Shown: positions 1 to 9,100 of the stretch, piece after piece
Layout of the letters: every line of letters begins with the position of its first letter
How positions within the stretch are numbered: position 1 is the first letter of the stretch
Origin: Burkholderiales bacterium
GTDB taxonomy: Bacteria > Pseudomonadota > Gammaproteobacteria > Burkholderiales > Usitatibacteraceae
Direction of reading: 5' to 3'
DNA: 42,523 nucleotides
Assembly (NCBI GenBank): GCA_026125445.1
Contig: JAHCLE010000008.1
Span: forward strand, 1 to 42,523
Program-made: the position numbers and the translations under genes
Notes under the pieces: generated by a model
Databases searched by the model: none
The model's input: only the letters and a program-made list of their open reading frames with translations
Told to the model about the DNA's origin: nothing

Positions 1-593
1 GCGGGCGGGCGGCGGCGCATGAGGAGCGAGAGCGCCAGCATCGAGGCGCCGCAGATGACACCCATCCAGAGATAGCCCTGGCGCCAGCCCACGGTATCGA
101 CGAAGTGCTGCAGCACCGGCGGCCAGATGGCGCCGCCGAGGTAGTTGCCGCTCGCGCACACCGCCACCGCGATGCCGCGGCGCTTCACCCACCAGAGCGA
201 AGTGTCCGCGAGCAGCGGCGAGAAGGTGGCGGAGATGCCGAAGAGCCCGAGCACCACGCCGTGCACCAGGTTGAAGACGTGGATGTCGGTCGCCATCGCC
301 GCCGCCGCGTAGCCCAGCCCGATGCAGGTGGATCCGACGAGCAGCGGCACCATCACGCCGAAGCGGTCCGCGAGCCGCCCCATCAGCACGCCGCCCACGC
401 CCATGCCGATCATGAGGAGCGAGTAGGGCAGCGACGCATCCGCGCGCGCGATGCCGAACTCCGCCTGCACGGCGGGCAGCACCACGGGCACCACGTACAT
501 CGTGCTCGCGCCGATGGTCATCAGCACGAGCGTGACGGCGAGGCGGAAGGCGGCGTAGCGCGAGTCGGGGCGGGGATCCACGGCTCGGCTCAT
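1..593 (-). CDS. MFS transporter, N-terminal part (cut by window edge)
   Basis: An inner-membrane major facilitator transporter; the substrate cannot be told. About 197 codons are visible, reading from an ATG at 593 off the left edge. The protein is strongly hydrophobic and contains the MFS loop 2-3 motif GRLADRFG about 66 residues in, followed by further membrane segments rich in Gly and Ala, as in the first six helices of the family. The ATG overlaps the TGA of the upstream YecA-like gene by four bases (ATGA), so the two are probably translationally coupled. The C-terminal half lies outside the window. The family call is secure; the role is unknown. Confidence 0.85.
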   Translation of the reverse strand, partial: MSRAVDPRPDSRYAAFRLAVTLVLMTIGASTMYVVPVVLPAVQAEFGIARADASLPYSLLMIGMGVGGVLMGRLADRFGVMVPLLVGSTCIGLGYAAAAMATDIHVFNLVHGVVLGLFGISATFSPLLADTSLWWVKRRGIAVAVCASGNYLGGAIWPPVLQHFVDTVGWRQGYLWMGVICGASMLALSLLMRRRPP

Positions 594-1267
594 TCCCCCT
601 TGCCGCAGCATGCCTTGTACTTCTTCCCGCTTCCGCAGGGGCAGGGATCGTTGCGGCCGACCTTCCCGGTCTCGCGCCTCTGCGGGATGCGGTTCACGCG
701 CATGTCGAACCAGTAGTGGTAGGCATCCTCCACCGAGTCGAAGAAGACCTCGCGCGCGCCCTGCATGAGCTTCTTCTCGGATTCGCCGCCCTCCCAGGGC
801 TCGCCCGACTCGAGCGCGTGCTCCTTGAGGCGGCCGGAGAGCGCCATGAAGGGAAAGAGGAGCTCCTCCACCGTCTCGGGCTCGCCCGCGCTGTACCAGT
901 CCGGGTCCGCGAGCGCGGCGCCGAGGAGGTAGCCCTCGCACCACACCGCGAGCTCCTCCTCGCCCTCCTCGGCGGGGTAGGAAATGATGTCCAGCCCGCG
1001 GTGCGAGGCGAGCTCGCGCGCGGTGTCCTCGAGGAAGCGCTCGAGGAGGTCGGTGACCTCCCTTTCCTCGTCGGCGCTGGCGAAGGCGTGCTCGCCCAGC
1101 GCGGAGGCGAGCCACTTCTCCTTCGGGATGGGGGCCGGGGCGCTGGCGACGGCGCAGAAGAACCCCTGCAACGCGTCCAGCGTGAGGGAGTCCTTCAGGT
1201 GCTCGGCGGAAAGGAGGGCCTCGAGGCGGTCGAGGTCGGCGGGGGCGAGGCTGGGGGCGGTGGACAT
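590..1267 (-). CDS. YecA/UPF0149 family protein with C-terminal SEC-C zinc motif
   Basis: A soluble protein of 225 residues. The N-terminal two thirds resembles the YecA/UPF0149 family (an acidic helical domain with a DALQGFFCA stretch). The last 20 or so residues carry a SEC-C zinc-binding motif, [19 protein letters not shown], like the SecA tail. In the family this motif binds zinc and may contact ribosomes or SecB. I chose the ATG at 1267; an in-frame GTG at 1309 would add 14 residues of low-quality sequence that run into the divergent promoter region. The stop overlaps the start of the downstream MFS gene. The molecular function of this family is not settled. Confidence 0.85.
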   Translation of the reverse strand: MSTAPSLAPADLDRLEALLSAEHLKDSLTLDALQGFFCAVASAPAPIPKEKWLASALGEHAFASADEEREVTDLLERFLEDTARELASHRGLDIISYPAEEGEEELAVWCEGYLLGAALADPDWYSAGEPETVEELLFPFMALSGRLKEHALESGEPWEGGESEKKLMQGAREVFFDSVEDAYHYWFDMRVNRIPQRRETGKVGRNDPCPCGSGKKYKACCGKGE

Positions 1268-1371
1268 CGCATAAGGGTAGCAGCTTGACCCCGGGTCGCC
1301 TTTCGTCACGAAATCGACGCGGAAAATTCACATGGGGTTCCTATCCTCCGCGCTTTCCCAGGAGATCCCCC

Positions 1372-3483
1372 ATGGCCCAATCCATCCGCGACGACGACGG
1401 CGTCAGCAACCCTTCCGGCAACCCCCATCTCACGCAGATCGTCGAGTCGGCGATCGCCAGCAACCCGGCCCGCCGCGCTTTCCTGAAGACGGGACTCGGC
1501 GCCGCGCTCCTGCCGTTCGTCGGCGGGGTGGTCGCCTGCGCGAGCAACGACGGCGGTGAACTCGAGGCCGTCCTCGGCTTCAAGTCCGTGCCCACGAGCT
1601 CCGGCGACACGATGGTGGTTCCCGAGGGCTACCGCGCGGAGTCGCTCGTGCGCTGGGGCGATCCGCTGCTTGCCGGCGCACCGGAGTTCCGCGGCGACGC
1701 GTCGGAGACGGCCGCCGAGGCGGAGCTGCAGATCGGCGACAACCACGACGCCCTGCACTTCTTCGGCTTCAAGGCGGCCGACGGAAGCGAAAGGAGCGAC
1801 GCGGGCCTGCTCGTCATCAACCACGAGTACATCAATCCCGAGTACTACTACGTGGCGGGGACCGACCCGGCGAATTGGCTGCTGCCGTTCACGGCGGAGA
1901 AGGCGAAGAAGGGGCAGGCAGGCCACGGCATCGCGGTGGTGGAAGTGCGCCGCAAGGCGGATGGCTCCTGGGAGTACGTGCGCGGCTCGAACTACAACCG
2001 CCGCATCACCGGCTACACGCCGATCGAGATCACGGGACCCGCGCGCGGCCACGAGCTGCTCAAGACGGCCGCGGATCCCTCCGGAGCCGAGGTCCTGGGC
2101 ACGCTCAACAACTGCGCCGCCGGCTGGACGCCCTGGGGCACCTACCTCACCTGCGAGGAGAACTTCAACGGCTACTTCGGCTGGAACGGCGCGCGCACGC
2201 CCAACGCGCTGGAGAACCGCTATGGACTGGCCAAGGACGGCTTCGGCTACCTGTGGCACACGGTAGACCCGCGCTTCGACCTGAACGCCAACCCCAACGA
2301 GCCCAACCGGTTCGGCTGGGTGGTCGAAATCGATCCGTTCACGCCCGGATCGAAGCCCAAGAAGCGCACGGCTCTCGGCCGCTTCAAGCACGAGAACGCC
2401 GAGGTGGTGATCGCCGGCAACGGCAAGGTCGTGGTGTACATGGGCGACGACGAGCGCAACGACTACATCTACAAGTTCGTGAGCGCCAGCACCTACAACC
2501 CCTCCAACCCGGCGGGCAACGCGAACTTGCTGGACTCGGGCACGCTCTACGTGGGCAAGTTCGAGGCGGGCGCCGCCGCGGGCGACCGCATGGGCACGGG
2601 CACCTGGGTTCCATTGGTGTTCGGCCAGAACGGCCTGGACGAGGCCAACGGATTCACGAGCCAAGCGGACGTGCTCATCCGCGCGCGCCAGGCTGCGGAC
2701 CGCGTGGGCGCGACGATGATGGACCGCCCGGAGTGGATCGCCGCCAACACGAAGAAGGCGGGAGAGATCTACATCTCGCTCACGAACAACAATCGCCGCG
2801 GCACGACGCCGGTTTCGTCCAACGCGGCCAATGGCACGAGCACCGCCGGATCCGCGCGTCCCGCGGTCGACGACGCCAACCCGCGCGCGGACAACCAATG
2901 GGGCCACATCCTGCGCTGGAACGAGGCGGGCGGGGATCCCACGGCCACCATCTTCACCTGGGACATCTTCGTGGTCGCCGGCAATCCCAAGACGATCGCG
3001 GACCGCACGAACCTGCGCTCGGGCTCTGCGAACATCACTACGGACAACATGTTCAACAGCCCCGACGGGCTGCAGTTCGACGCCTCCGGCCGCCTGTGGA
3101 TCCAGACCGACGGCTCGAATGCGAACAGCGGCAACTTCGACGGCCAAGGCAACAACCAGATGCTGGCCGCGGACATCGCCACGGGCGAGGTGCGCCGCTT
3201 CCTCGTCGGTCCCTCGGGCTGCGAAATCACGGGCGTGACCTGGACGCCGGATCGCCGGACGATGTTCATCAACATCCAGCACCCCGGTGAACTGGGAAGC
3301 CACCCCAACCGGCCGAAGAAGACGGACGGCTCGTTCTACGCGGACAACGACATCGCGCGCGACTCGGCGAAGTTCTCGAGATTCCCGAACGCGACGGACG
3401 CCACGCAGGCGGGCAATTCCCCTCGCCCGCGCTCGTGCACGATCGTCGTGCGGCGAGGCGATGGCGGGATCGTGGGGACGTAA
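1372..3483 (+). CDS. PhoX-family (DUF839) exported phosphatase-like protein
   Basis: A 703-residue protein of the PhoX/DUF839 family, members of which are Ca/Fe-dependent extracytoplasmic alkaline phosphatases. The N-terminus has a twin-arginine signal (RRAFLK at residues 34-39, then a hydrophobic stretch) that ends in VVAC with the Cys at residue 56. This looks like a lipobox, so the product may be a Tat-exported lipoprotein. The ATG at 1372 is preceded by a clear AGGAG seven bases upstream; an in-frame upstream extension to 1285 lacks this. The body has several PhoX-like blocks, such as NNCAAGWTPWGTYLTCEEN and SPDGLQFDASGRLW. The gene stands alone and is convergent with the nitroreductase gene, with a palindromic repeat between them. 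Phosphatase activity is inferred from the family. Confidence 0.85.
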   Translation: MAQSIRDDDGVSNPSGNPHLTQIVESAIASNPARRAFLKTGLGAALLPFVGGVVACASNDGGELEAVLGFKSVPTSSGDTMVVPEGYRAESLVRWGDPLLAGAPEFRGDASETAAEAELQIGDNHDALHFFGFKAADGSERSDAGLLVINHEYINPEYYYVAGTDPANWLLPFTAEKAKKGQAGHGIAVVEVRRKADGSWEYVRGSNYNRRITGYTPIEITGPARGHELLKTAADPSGAEVLGTLNNCAAGWTPWGTYLTCEENFNGYFGWNGARTPNALENRYGLAKDGFGYLWHTVDPRFDLNANPNEPNRFGWVVEIDPFTPGSKPKKRTALGRFKHENAEVVIAGNGKVVVYMGDDERNDYIYKFVSASTYNPSNPAGNANLLDSGTLYVGKFEAGAAAGDRMGTGTWVPLVFGQNGLDEANGFTSQADVLIRARQAADRVGATMMDRPEWIAANTKKAGEIYISLTNNNRRGTTPVSSNAANGTSTAGSARPAVDDANPRADNQWGHILRWNEAGGDPTATIFTWDIFVVAGNPKTIADRTNLRSGSANITTDNMFNSPDGLQFDASGRLWIQTDGSNANSGNFDGQGNNQMLAADIATGEVRRFLVGPSGCEITGVTWTPDRRTMFINIQHPGELGSHPNRPKKTDGSFYADNDIARDSAKFSRFPNATDATQAGNSPRPRSCTIVVRRGDGGIVGT

Positions 3484-3487
3484 GCAA

Positions 3488-3524
3488 CCCTCACCCCCAG
3501 CCCCTCTCCCAAGGGAGAGGGGAG
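3488..3524. repeat. Palindromic repeat copy 1 (REP-like)
   Basis: A perfect 10-base stem, CCCCTCTCCC at 3501-3510 and GGGAGAGGGG at 3513-3522, around a two-base centre, preceded by a CCCTCACCCC-type tail. It fills the gap between two convergent stop codons and could end transcription in both directions. This is the first of at least seven good copies in the left 28.6 kb. Confidence 0.85.
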
Positions 3525-3526
3525 AG

Positions 3527-4249
3527 CTACATTTCCTTCGGATAGCCCACGGTCTGCGCGAAGGCCACGAACTGGTCGTGGTCCAGGCGCATGGCGCGCG
3601 CGAGCTTCGGGTAGTCCACGGCGCCGCGGAAGACGGTGGCGAGCCCCGCCGAGGCGCAGTAGAGGTACACGTTCTGCCCGATGAAGGCCGCGTCCACGGA
3701 GCAGTAGAGCTTGCGGTTCTCCGGCGTCAGTTCCGACATGCGCGAGCCGTTGGCGACGTAGACGAGGTTCAGCGGCGCGCGGCCCACGAAGTCTTGCTGT
3801 CCGGTCTGCGCGCGGATGTCGCCGGCGGGGTGCGGGACGAGGGCGTGGCGCTTGGGATCGTAGAGCCAGAGGCCGTCCTCCATCGCGGCGTACACGTCGA
3901 TCGCGACGATGTGGCGCCAGCAGGGCGCCGTGCGGTCGCCGCTCGCGCGGTTCACGCCGTAGGCGGCCCAGAGAAGATTGGAGAGCACCTGGTCCGGGAT
4001 CTTGCGCGCGGAGAACTCGCGCGTGGAGCGGCGCTGGGCGAGCGCCTGCATGAGGGGCATGCCGCCTTCCTTGGCGGGATCCGGCAACGCCCGGAACTCC
4101 GTGGAGGCGGGCGCGGCCGATACCCTCAGCGGCACGAAGGCGGGCGCGATGATCGCGGCTCCGGTGGCTCCGGTGCCGGCAAGGAAATCACGGCGGGAAT
4201 ACCGGGACGTGTCGGGGATGTCGACATGCCGGCGACGAGGGGTTGTCAT
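3527..4249 (-). CDS. Tat-exported nitroreductase / SagB-type oxidoreductase
   Basis: A 240-residue protein of the nitroreductase-like FMN flavoprotein fold. A twin-arginine signal SRRDFLAG (residues 18-25) followed by a Gly/Ala-rich segment indicates export folded with its cofactor. The nitroreductase N-terminal motif QRRSTREFS follows at about residues 71-79, and the C-terminal half has the SVDAAFIGQNVYLYCASAG block typical of this fold. Exported members of this group are rare relative to cytosolic NfsB-type enzymes; the substrate cannot be told. The gene is convergent with the PhoX-like gene and lies downstream of the M14 carboxypeptidase gene with a 119-base gap, so co-transcription with the latter is possible but unproven. 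Confidence 0.85.
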   Translation of the reverse strand: MTTPRRRHVDIPDTSRYSRRDFLAGTGATGAAIIAPAFVPLRVSAAPASTEFRALPDPAKEGGMPLMQALAQRRSTREFSARKIPDQVLSNLLWAAYGVNRASGDRTAPCWRHIVAIDVYAAMEDGLWLYDPKRHALVPHPAGDIRAQTGQQDFVGRAPLNLVYVANGSRMSELTPENRKLYCSVDAAFIGQNVYLYCASAGLATVFRGAVDYPKLARAMRLDHDQFVAFAQTVGYPKEM

Positions 4250-4368
4250 CGCAGCCTCCTCGGGGCCCCCGAAGATCGCCGCACGACGCGACGCTCAGGC
4301 GGCCGGTGGTTTCCTTATCGTATTACCGGGCGAGGTGGCGGCTTTGACGGCCGTCAAGTAAGCGCTGC

Positions 4369-6078
4369 CTAACCTACCTCCACCTCGACCGTCCGGTACC
4401 CCACCCGGCTGCTGCCCACCTTCACGGCGAGCTTGCCCTTGCCCTCGGCCACGAGGGTGACGAAGCGCTCGTGCGGATTGCCGCGCGTCCACGGCATGAA
4501 GACGTTGGGGCCGTTGTAGAGGCCGCTGCCCCAGCCTTCGAGGTGGCCGATCTCGATGACCGACTCCGCCGGCGCGACGAGCCTCACGCCCGAGGTGGTG
4601 AGCCGCAGCGGCTCGGAAATCGGGAGCTTGCGAGCCGAGGGCAGGCCGTAGGTGGAGAGGTAGCCGCCGTTGGCCACGCGGATCTCCACGCGCGTGTGCC
4701 CGCCGCCGACCTTCTCGCGAGCGACCACTTCCACCGCGAGGCGCGGCACGAGGGCCGCCACGCGAAGGAACGCGGCCGACTGCGTGGCGCAGGTCTCGCC
4801 GAGCCTCTCGAAGGGCGGGTTCCAGATGCCCACGCGCGGGTCGAAGCCGCCCACCTCCACATCGCCGAGCTGCGGATGCTTCGCCTTGCGCCAGCGCTTG
4901 AACATGCGCCCGCCGTTCACCTCGCGGTCGAGCTTCGCCATGGCCAGGAAGTCCTTGCGGTCGAGCTGCGCGTAGTGGTCCACGAAGGGCTTCTTGCGCT
5001 CGATGCCCAGCTGCTTGAAGAGGTCCCACAGCTCGATCACGTAGGCGAGCGCGCCGCGCTGGTGGTAGGCCCACTCGGTGATGTCGCCGCGAAGGGGCTT
5101 GTCGGGCTCGTAGAGGAACTCGTGGAAGCCGCTTACCGTCGCGTAGCCGGTGTGCTCCGTGAGCCAGGTCTCCACCTGCTTGAAGATGGCGAGGTCCGTC
5201 TGGTCCATCTTGCTGTCGGGCTTGTCGCCCAGCGGGCGGATCAGCACGCCGCCGAAGGTGTGCAGGTTCAGCCAGGTCATGACGTGCGGGTTGCGCGTGG
5301 CGAACTCGATGACGGCGCGCGTCTCGGGCGTGCTGCCCGGGTAGTGCCCCGCGCCGGCCTGCTCGGACTCCGGCGCCCACATGTAGGGGAAGTTGCGGTT
5401 GAAGTCGTTGAGGTTGTCGCCGAGGAAGTAGGGATCGGGGATGCGCCGGCCGTCGAAGTTGACGATGCGCCCCTCGGGATAGAGCTTGTAGTACGGGCCC
5501 GCATCCTCCGGCAGGCGCGGCACCATCACCGGCGGGTCCAGCGGCTTGCCGTCCTCGCCGCGCAGCTCCACGAGCTCGCCGTCGGGGCTCTGCTGGCGCA
5601 TGTACATCATCTCGCCGTCGCCGTCGATGTCGCCCGCCTCCCACCACGCGTGGTCCTTGTTCGTGCGGTCGTTCACGGGGCTGGAGCGGACGTAGCGCCC
5701 CTTCTTCAGCACCTCCTCGGCGCCGTCGGGCGAGATGCGCGGGACCACGTAGAAGAGCGACTCGCGGATGGCCTCGGCCATGTGCGGCGGCAGGGGCTTG
5801 CCGCCGGCCTCGTTGCCGCCGGAGAGGACCGCGATGACGTCCTCGGCCATGGCGAGCGCCACGCTCGAGCCGCAGAGCTCGGAGGCGTGCATGTTGCCGT
5901 CGATCCACACCGCGGGGCGCAGCCGGTCGGGGTCGCGGCCCAGCGTGACCAGGGGGATGTCGCGGCCTTCGGCGGACTTGCCCAGCGAGGAGACGCGAAC
6001 GAGGGCGGGATGCTGCTTCGCCCAGGCCTGCACCTGGGCCATGAGCTCGGCGTAGTCGAGGTACTTGGAGCGGAACAT
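4369..6078 (-). CDS. M14 family zinc carboxypeptidase
   Basis: A 569-residue metallopeptidase of the M14 (carboxypeptidase A) family, which removes C-terminal residues from peptides. The zinc ligands are visible as H64-x-x-E67 in GNMHASE and H273 in WLNLHTFGG; the catalytic Glu is probably E349 in AYVIELWD. The substrate-binding stretch DFNRNFPYMW is intact. No signal peptide is seen at the chosen ATG (6078), so the enzyme is probably cytoplasmic. The C-terminal 170 residues look like a beta-rich accessory domain. The start is 96 bases from the stop of the ATPase gene that lies upstream on the same strand. Confidence 0.9.
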   Translation of the reverse strand: MFRSKYLDYAELMAQVQAWAKQHPALVRVSSLGKSAEGRDIPLVTLGRDPDRLRPAVWIDGNMHASELCGSSVALAMAEDVIAVLSGGNEAGGKPLPPHMAEAIRESLFYVVPRISPDGAEEVLKKGRYVRSSPVNDRTNKDHAWWEAGDIDGDGEMMYMRQQSPDGELVELRGEDGKPLDPPVMVPRLPEDAGPYYKLYPEGRIVNFDGRRIPDPYFLGDNLNDFNRNFPYMWAPESEQAGAGHYPGSTPETRAVIEFATRNPHVMTWLNLHTFGGVLIRPLGDKPDSKMDQTDLAIFKQVETWLTEHTGYATVSGFHEFLYEPDKPLRGDITEWAYHQRGALAYVIELWDLFKQLGIERKKPFVDHYAQLDRKDFLAMAKLDREVNGGRMFKRWRKAKHPQLGDVEVGGFDPRVGIWNPPFERLGETCATQSAAFLRVAALVPRLAVEVVAREKVGGGHTRVEIRVANGGYLSTYGLPSARKLPISEPLRLTTSGVRLVAPAESVIEIGHLEGWGSGLYNGPNVFMPWTRGNPHERFVTLVAEGKGKLAVKVGSSRVGYRTVEVEVG

Positions 6079-6173
6079 CGCGGGGTCCTTGTAAGGGCCC
6101 CCGCCTCCTCATGGGAGGGGGGGTGGGGGCGAGGGGAGCCATTCTCCCACATCGCCCTCACCCCGAATGACCC

Positions 6174-9100
6174 TCAATCCTCGATCGCGAGGATGAGCGC
6201 GGCGGCCGCGGCAAGGGCCGCCGGGATGCCGTAGCGCTCCCACGGCGACATCGCGGTGCCCGCGATCACTTCCACCGGGACCGGCGTGAGCTCGAGCACG
6301 CGGTCCGTGGTGGAGCTCTCGACCCAGCGCGTGAGCGAATTCTTGCGCGCCGTGGCCATCACGATCTGGTCGCAGCGCAGCCGCCGCGCGGTGTCGGTGA
6401 TGACCTTGGCGCGGTCGGAGCCCACCCCCTCGTGCACCGCGTACGGCACGCCGAAGTTCTCCAGCAGCTTGCGGGCCGGAGCCAGCGCGCTCACGGACTG
6501 CTCGTGGTGGTACTCGTGGCGCGTCTTCGCTCCGACGAAATGGGCGATGTCCCTGGAGAACGGCTTCTGGACGTTCACGAGGTGGACCTCCATCGCCGTG
6601 TTGTTCATGAACTGCTTGACCACGTGGCGGACCGCCGCCTCGCAGTTCCTCGAGCCGTCGACGGGGATGAGGACTTTCAGCATGGCAAGGGCTCCTTCGG
6701 GGGTTTGCGCGGCCGGCGTCGTGACGGCCACGGATTCGGTATGGACGTGGAACTGCTCGGCCTCGCGCGCTTCCGCCCTGCGCCGGATGTAGAGCTTGAG
6801 GAGCTCCATCGCGATGGGCGAGACGAAGAAGAACGGCAGCATGAGGAGCCAGTCGTCGAGGGTCGGCGGGACCGCGTCGAAGAAGGGCTGCAGGAACGGC
6901 ACGTAGACCACGGCGAGCACCAGCAGGAACGACACGCCCACCGCCCACACCATCCAGCGGTTGGAGAACACGCCGATGGAGAAGACGCTGTGGTACTCGG
7001 AGCGCGCGGCGAAGGCCCGCAGGAGTTCCGAGGTGCACAGGGTGACGAAAGCGATCGTCTGCGCGGCCTCGAGCGAGGTCGGGTGGCGCTCCATGGCGAG
7101 GTAGAAGACGCCCAGGATCACGAGGGCGTCCACCAGCCCCACGACACCGATGCCCAGCGCCATGTCGCGGTTGATCACGGGCTCGCGCGGCGAGCGCGGC
7201 GGGTGCTTCATGATGTCGCTGTCGCCCTTCTCCAGGCCGAGGGCGAGTGCCGGCGCGCCGTCGCTCACGAGGTTCAGCCACAGCAGCTGCACCGGGCGCA
7301 GCGGGATGGGCATCCCGGCGAGCATCGCGCCGAAGACGATGAGGATCTCGCCCACGTTGCAGGCGAGCAGGAAGTAGACGAACTTGCGGATGTTCGAGTA
7401 GATGATCCGACCCTGCTCGATGGCGGCCACGATGCTCGCGAAGTTGTCGTCGGTGAGCACCATGTCGGCCGTCTGCTTGGCCACGTCCGTGCCGGTGATG
7501 CCCATGGCCACGCCGATGTTGGCGCGCTTGAGGGCCGGGGCGTCGTTCACGCCGTCGCCGGTCATCGCCACCACGTGGTCGCGCGACTTGAGGGCTTCCA
7601 CGATGCGCGTCTTGTGCTGCGGAGAGACGCGGCAGCAGACGTCGAGCTGCTCGGCGCGCGCGGCCAGCTCCTCGTCGGAGAGCTTGTCGATCTCGGCGCC
7701 CGTGAGGACCAGTCCCCGCGGCGTGCGAAGCCCGATGTCGCGGGCGATGGCCTCGGCGGTGTCCTTGTAGTCGCCGGTGACCATCACGGTCTTGAGCCCC
7801 GCGCCCTTGGCGAGCTTGAGGGCCTCGATCACCTCGGGCCGCGGCGGGTCGATCATGCCCAGCAGGCCCACGAAGACGAGGCTGCGCTCGACGGTTTCCG
7901 GCGTGACCTCCGAAGGGATGGCCTCGAGCGGCCGGAAGGCCACGCCCAGCACGCGAAGCGCATTGCTCGCCATCGACCGGTTCTGGTCGAGGATCGCGCG
8001 GCGCATCGCGGGCGTCAGTTCCTCGGTGCGGCCGTCGTCCAGGATGTGGGTGCACAGGTCGAGCACCATGTCCGGCGCGCCCTTGGTGATGGCGACGAAA
8101 GGTGAGCCCCTCATCCCCGACCCTTCTCCCGAGGGAGAAGGGAGAAAGGAGGCGGCGTTGCCGTGGATCGTCGTCATCCGCTTGCGGTCGGAGTCGAACG
8201 GGATCTCCTGGACGCGCGGCAGGGTGATGGCGACCTCGTCCTGCCGGAAGCCGCCCTTGGCGGCCGCCACCACCATCGCGCCCTCCGTGGGATCGCCGAT
8301 GATCTGCCAGCCGCCCTTGCCGGATTCCTCGCTTCGCTCCTCGAGCTTGGCGTCGTTGCAGACGACCGCGCCCTGCAGCAGCGCCACCATGTCGGGGTCG
8401 GTGCGCGGGTCGAAGCCCTCGTCGCCCTCGAGGAACTGCCCGACGGGGCTGTAGCCCTCGCCGGTGACGCGCAGGTGCCGGCCGCCCGCCCAGACCTGCA
8501 CGACCGACATCGCGTTCTGCGTGAGGGTGCCGGTCTTGTCGGAGCAGATGACCGTGGCGCAGCCCAGCGTCTCGACGGCCGGCAGCTTCCGGATGAGCGC
8601 GTGGTGCTTGATCATGCGCTGCATGCCGAGCGCCAGGCAGATGGTGACGATGGCGGGCAGGCCCTCGGGCACCGCCGCGATGGCGAGGCTCACGGCCGTC
8701 ATGAAGAGCTGGATGATGACCTTGCGCTCGCTCTCGAGGTACTCGACGATGCTGCCGCTGAAGGCCGAGGAGAGGTTCGCGTCGCGGAAGAGGCCGTAGA
8801 TGAAGACGATGGCGCAGATGGCCAGGCACGCCGTGCCCAGCACCTTGCCCAGGTGCTCGAGCTTCTTCTGGAGCGGAGTCTCCTCGTCCTCGTAGGACTG
8901 CAGCATCTGCGCGATGAGGCCGATCTGCGTGCTCATGCCGGTGCCGGTCACGAGCCCCTTGCCGCGCCCGTAGGTGACGAGCGTGCCCATGAAGGCGGTG
9001 TTCTTGCGATCCCCCAGCGGGATGTCGCGGTCCAGGACGATGGCGGCGTTCTTCTCCACCGGCACCGACTCGCCCGTGAGCGAGGCTTCCTCGACCTTGA

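Noticed and set aside
1306-3303. A long minus-strand frame opposite the PhoX-like gene, and similar long frames opposite the ATPase (6432-8105, 8163-9743) and the carboxypeptidase (4471-6234)
   Set aside because: Their translations are Arg/Ala/His/Val-rich with no domain, as expected for antisense frames of high-G+C genes; the other strand encodes well-conserved proteins.
6105-6172. A possible further palindromic repeat between the ATPase stop and the carboxypeptidase start
   Set aside because: G-rich and C-rich runs and a CCCTCACCCC tail are present, but the arms do not pair well. It could be a decayed copy; I did not list it.
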